A stretch of 64,000 nucleotides of DNA from Rhodohalobacter sulfatireducens (GTDB lineage Bacteria > Bacteroidota > Rhodothermia > Balneolales > Balneolaceae), in assembly GCF_022012475.1 (NCBI RefSeq), contig NZ_JAKLWS010000011.1:62001-126000 (forward strand). Direction: 5' to 3'. How positions within the stretch are numbered: the stretch's first letter is position 1; each line of letters starts with the position of its first letter. The notes under the pieces are model-generated. The model searched no databases. It saw only the letters and a list, made by a program, of their open reading frames with translations, and had not been told where the DNA came from. Below, piece after piece: positions 63,299 to 64,000 of this stretch. The position numbers and the translations under genes were made by a program.

Positions 63299-63772
63299 AT
63301 GAGTACACGACAATATTGGTTGATGAAATCAGAACCTTATGCGTATAGCATTGATGATTTAGAAAAAGACGGGGTTACTCCGTGGGATGGTGTTCGAAAT
63401 TACGCCGCGAGAAATTATATGCGAGATGAGATGAATGTGGGTGACAGGGTTTTATTCTACCATTCGAATGTTCGTCCGCCTGTAATAGCGGGAATTATGG
63501 AAGTTTGCAGCGAACCCTACCCGGATCAGCTTCAATTCGACCCTGAGAGCAAATATTTTGATGAAAAGAGCAGTGAAGAGGACCCTACCTGGCAATTGGT
63601 GGATGTAAAGTTTGTAGAAAAGTTCGACAAACCCGTAACACGAGACGAATTAAAAGAGGTGAGCGAACTTGATGATATGGAGCTGTTCAGGTTGAACCGT
63701 GTATCAATTACTCCTGTCCGGGAGCATGAATACAAGAAAATTTTGGAGATGGCTGAGGCGAAAGAAAACTAA
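63299..63772 (+). CDS. EVE domain protein
   Basis: 157 residues from the ATG at 63299; an upstream frame to 63236 adds unrelated residues. Landmarks are YWLMKSEPYAYSIDDL, WDGVRNYAARNYMRDEMNVG and FYHSNVRPPVIAG, typical of the EVE (PUA-like) fold that reads modified bases in DNA or RNA. Its cellular role in bacteria is mostly unknown. It is convergent with the recG fragment. Confidence 0.92.
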   Translation: MSTRQYWLMKSEPYAYSIDDLEKDGVTPWDGVRNYAARNYMRDEMNVGDRVLFYHSNVRPPVIAGIMEVCSEPYPDQLQFDPESKYFDEKSSEEDPTWQLVDVKFVEKFDKPVTRDELKEVSELDDMELFRLNRVSITPVREHEYKKILEMAEAKEN

Positions 63773-63801
63773 AGACAGGTTCATTTCTTGAGACGATATA
63801 T

Positions 63802-64000
63802 TTATCCAATCCCGAAAAATTCTGCACGTTCTTTATAATAGGGTTTAAACACTTTTCTGAGTTTTTGATGGTTGGATGATCTCAAATCAGGATCTGTTTG
63901 AATAATATCTCTGGCTGAATTCTTAGCACTTTCAAGAAGCATACGGTCTTCAACAATATCAGCATATTTAAATTCGGGCAGGCCGCTTTGTTTGGTGCCG
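63802..64000 (-). CDS. recG: ATP-dependent DNA helicase RecG, C-terminal end
   Basis: Partial: 66 codons before the stop at 63802-63804. They read GTKQSGLPEFKYADIVEDRM and end KERAEFFGIG, which matches the RecG C-terminus (GxxQSGxPxFKxAD). The helicase remodels stalled replication forks. The start and motor domains lie beyond the right edge. Confidence 0.85.
   Translation of the reverse strand, partial: GTKQSGLPEFKYADIVEDRMLLESAKNSARDIIQTDPDLRSSNHQKLRKVFKPYYKERAEFFGIG

Overview
The window looks like chromosomal DNA of a marine or halophilic member of the Balneolota (Balneola, Gracilimonas or Rhodohalobacter type) in the Bacteroidota/Rhodothermota neighbourhood. The basis is indirect: an ssb-gldE gene pair, a PorD/DUF4835 protein and a PorV/PorQ-like barrel as in type IX secretion genomes, OstA-like and LptC proteins of the Bacteroidota type, very large outer-membrane proteins, and many starts without a clear Shine-Dalgarno sequence. 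No rRNA, tRNA, CRISPR array, recognisable phage or classical IS element was found.

Layout. 1-426: 5' part of mtnA. 658-2751: small DUF2892 membrane protein and a GMC oxidoreductase. 2925-7898 (minus): phenylacetate-degradation genes paaJ, a YdeI-like gene, paaY and paaZ. 8432-12722 (minus): an OstA-like protein, lptC, upp and an AGCS symporter, tightly packed or overlapping. 12903-14039: HU and a GH16 glucanase. 14120-27586 (minus): a long packed run of peptidase/propeller/barrel protein, rnr, tamB, aroB, aroK and NFACT. 27631-32594: an unknown protein, a tiny AURKAIP1/COX24-type protein, then lysC-dapB-dapA and dapD. 32669-41268: ssb, gldE, murB, DUF2779 protein, M48 protease, purB and a Fur regulator. 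41425-48654: acyl-CoA ligase, small membrane and DUF1499 proteins, LOG family, an anchored unknown protein, cysteine desulfurase, a highly structured intergenic region and pgk. 49229-57413: HhH/barrel protein, a putative exported acid-sugar catabolic operon, and a barrel protein. 57488-64000: porD, dTDP-rhamnose genes in the order A-D-C-B, M20 peptidase, EVE protein and the 3' end of recG.

The most striking observation is a recurrent unit of about 0.5 kb, present three times (4967-5458, 7903-8435, 48711-49225). Each unit holds one gene of the four-helix-bundle / 23S rRNA IVP / Avd family. Each is bounded by two short arrays of period 7 or 8 bp, and the two arrays of a unit are inverted relative to each other. 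The repeat unit differs at every locus (CTGGnnn, TGTGGnn, GGGTGAnn) while the architecture is the same. Each unit fills an intergenic gap almost to the neighbouring start or stop codon. This looks like an undescribed family of small insertion units; two of them bracket or interrupt the paa genes, and the third carries a frameshifted gene.

A second system of interest is 51509-56443. Two Tat-signal enolase-superfamily dehydratase-like proteins, a BASS-family Na+ symporter and a Sec-signal RraA-type aldolase-like protein lie in one transcription unit. I infer a periplasmic route that dehydrates and cleaves an acid sugar and imports the resulting 2-oxoacid.
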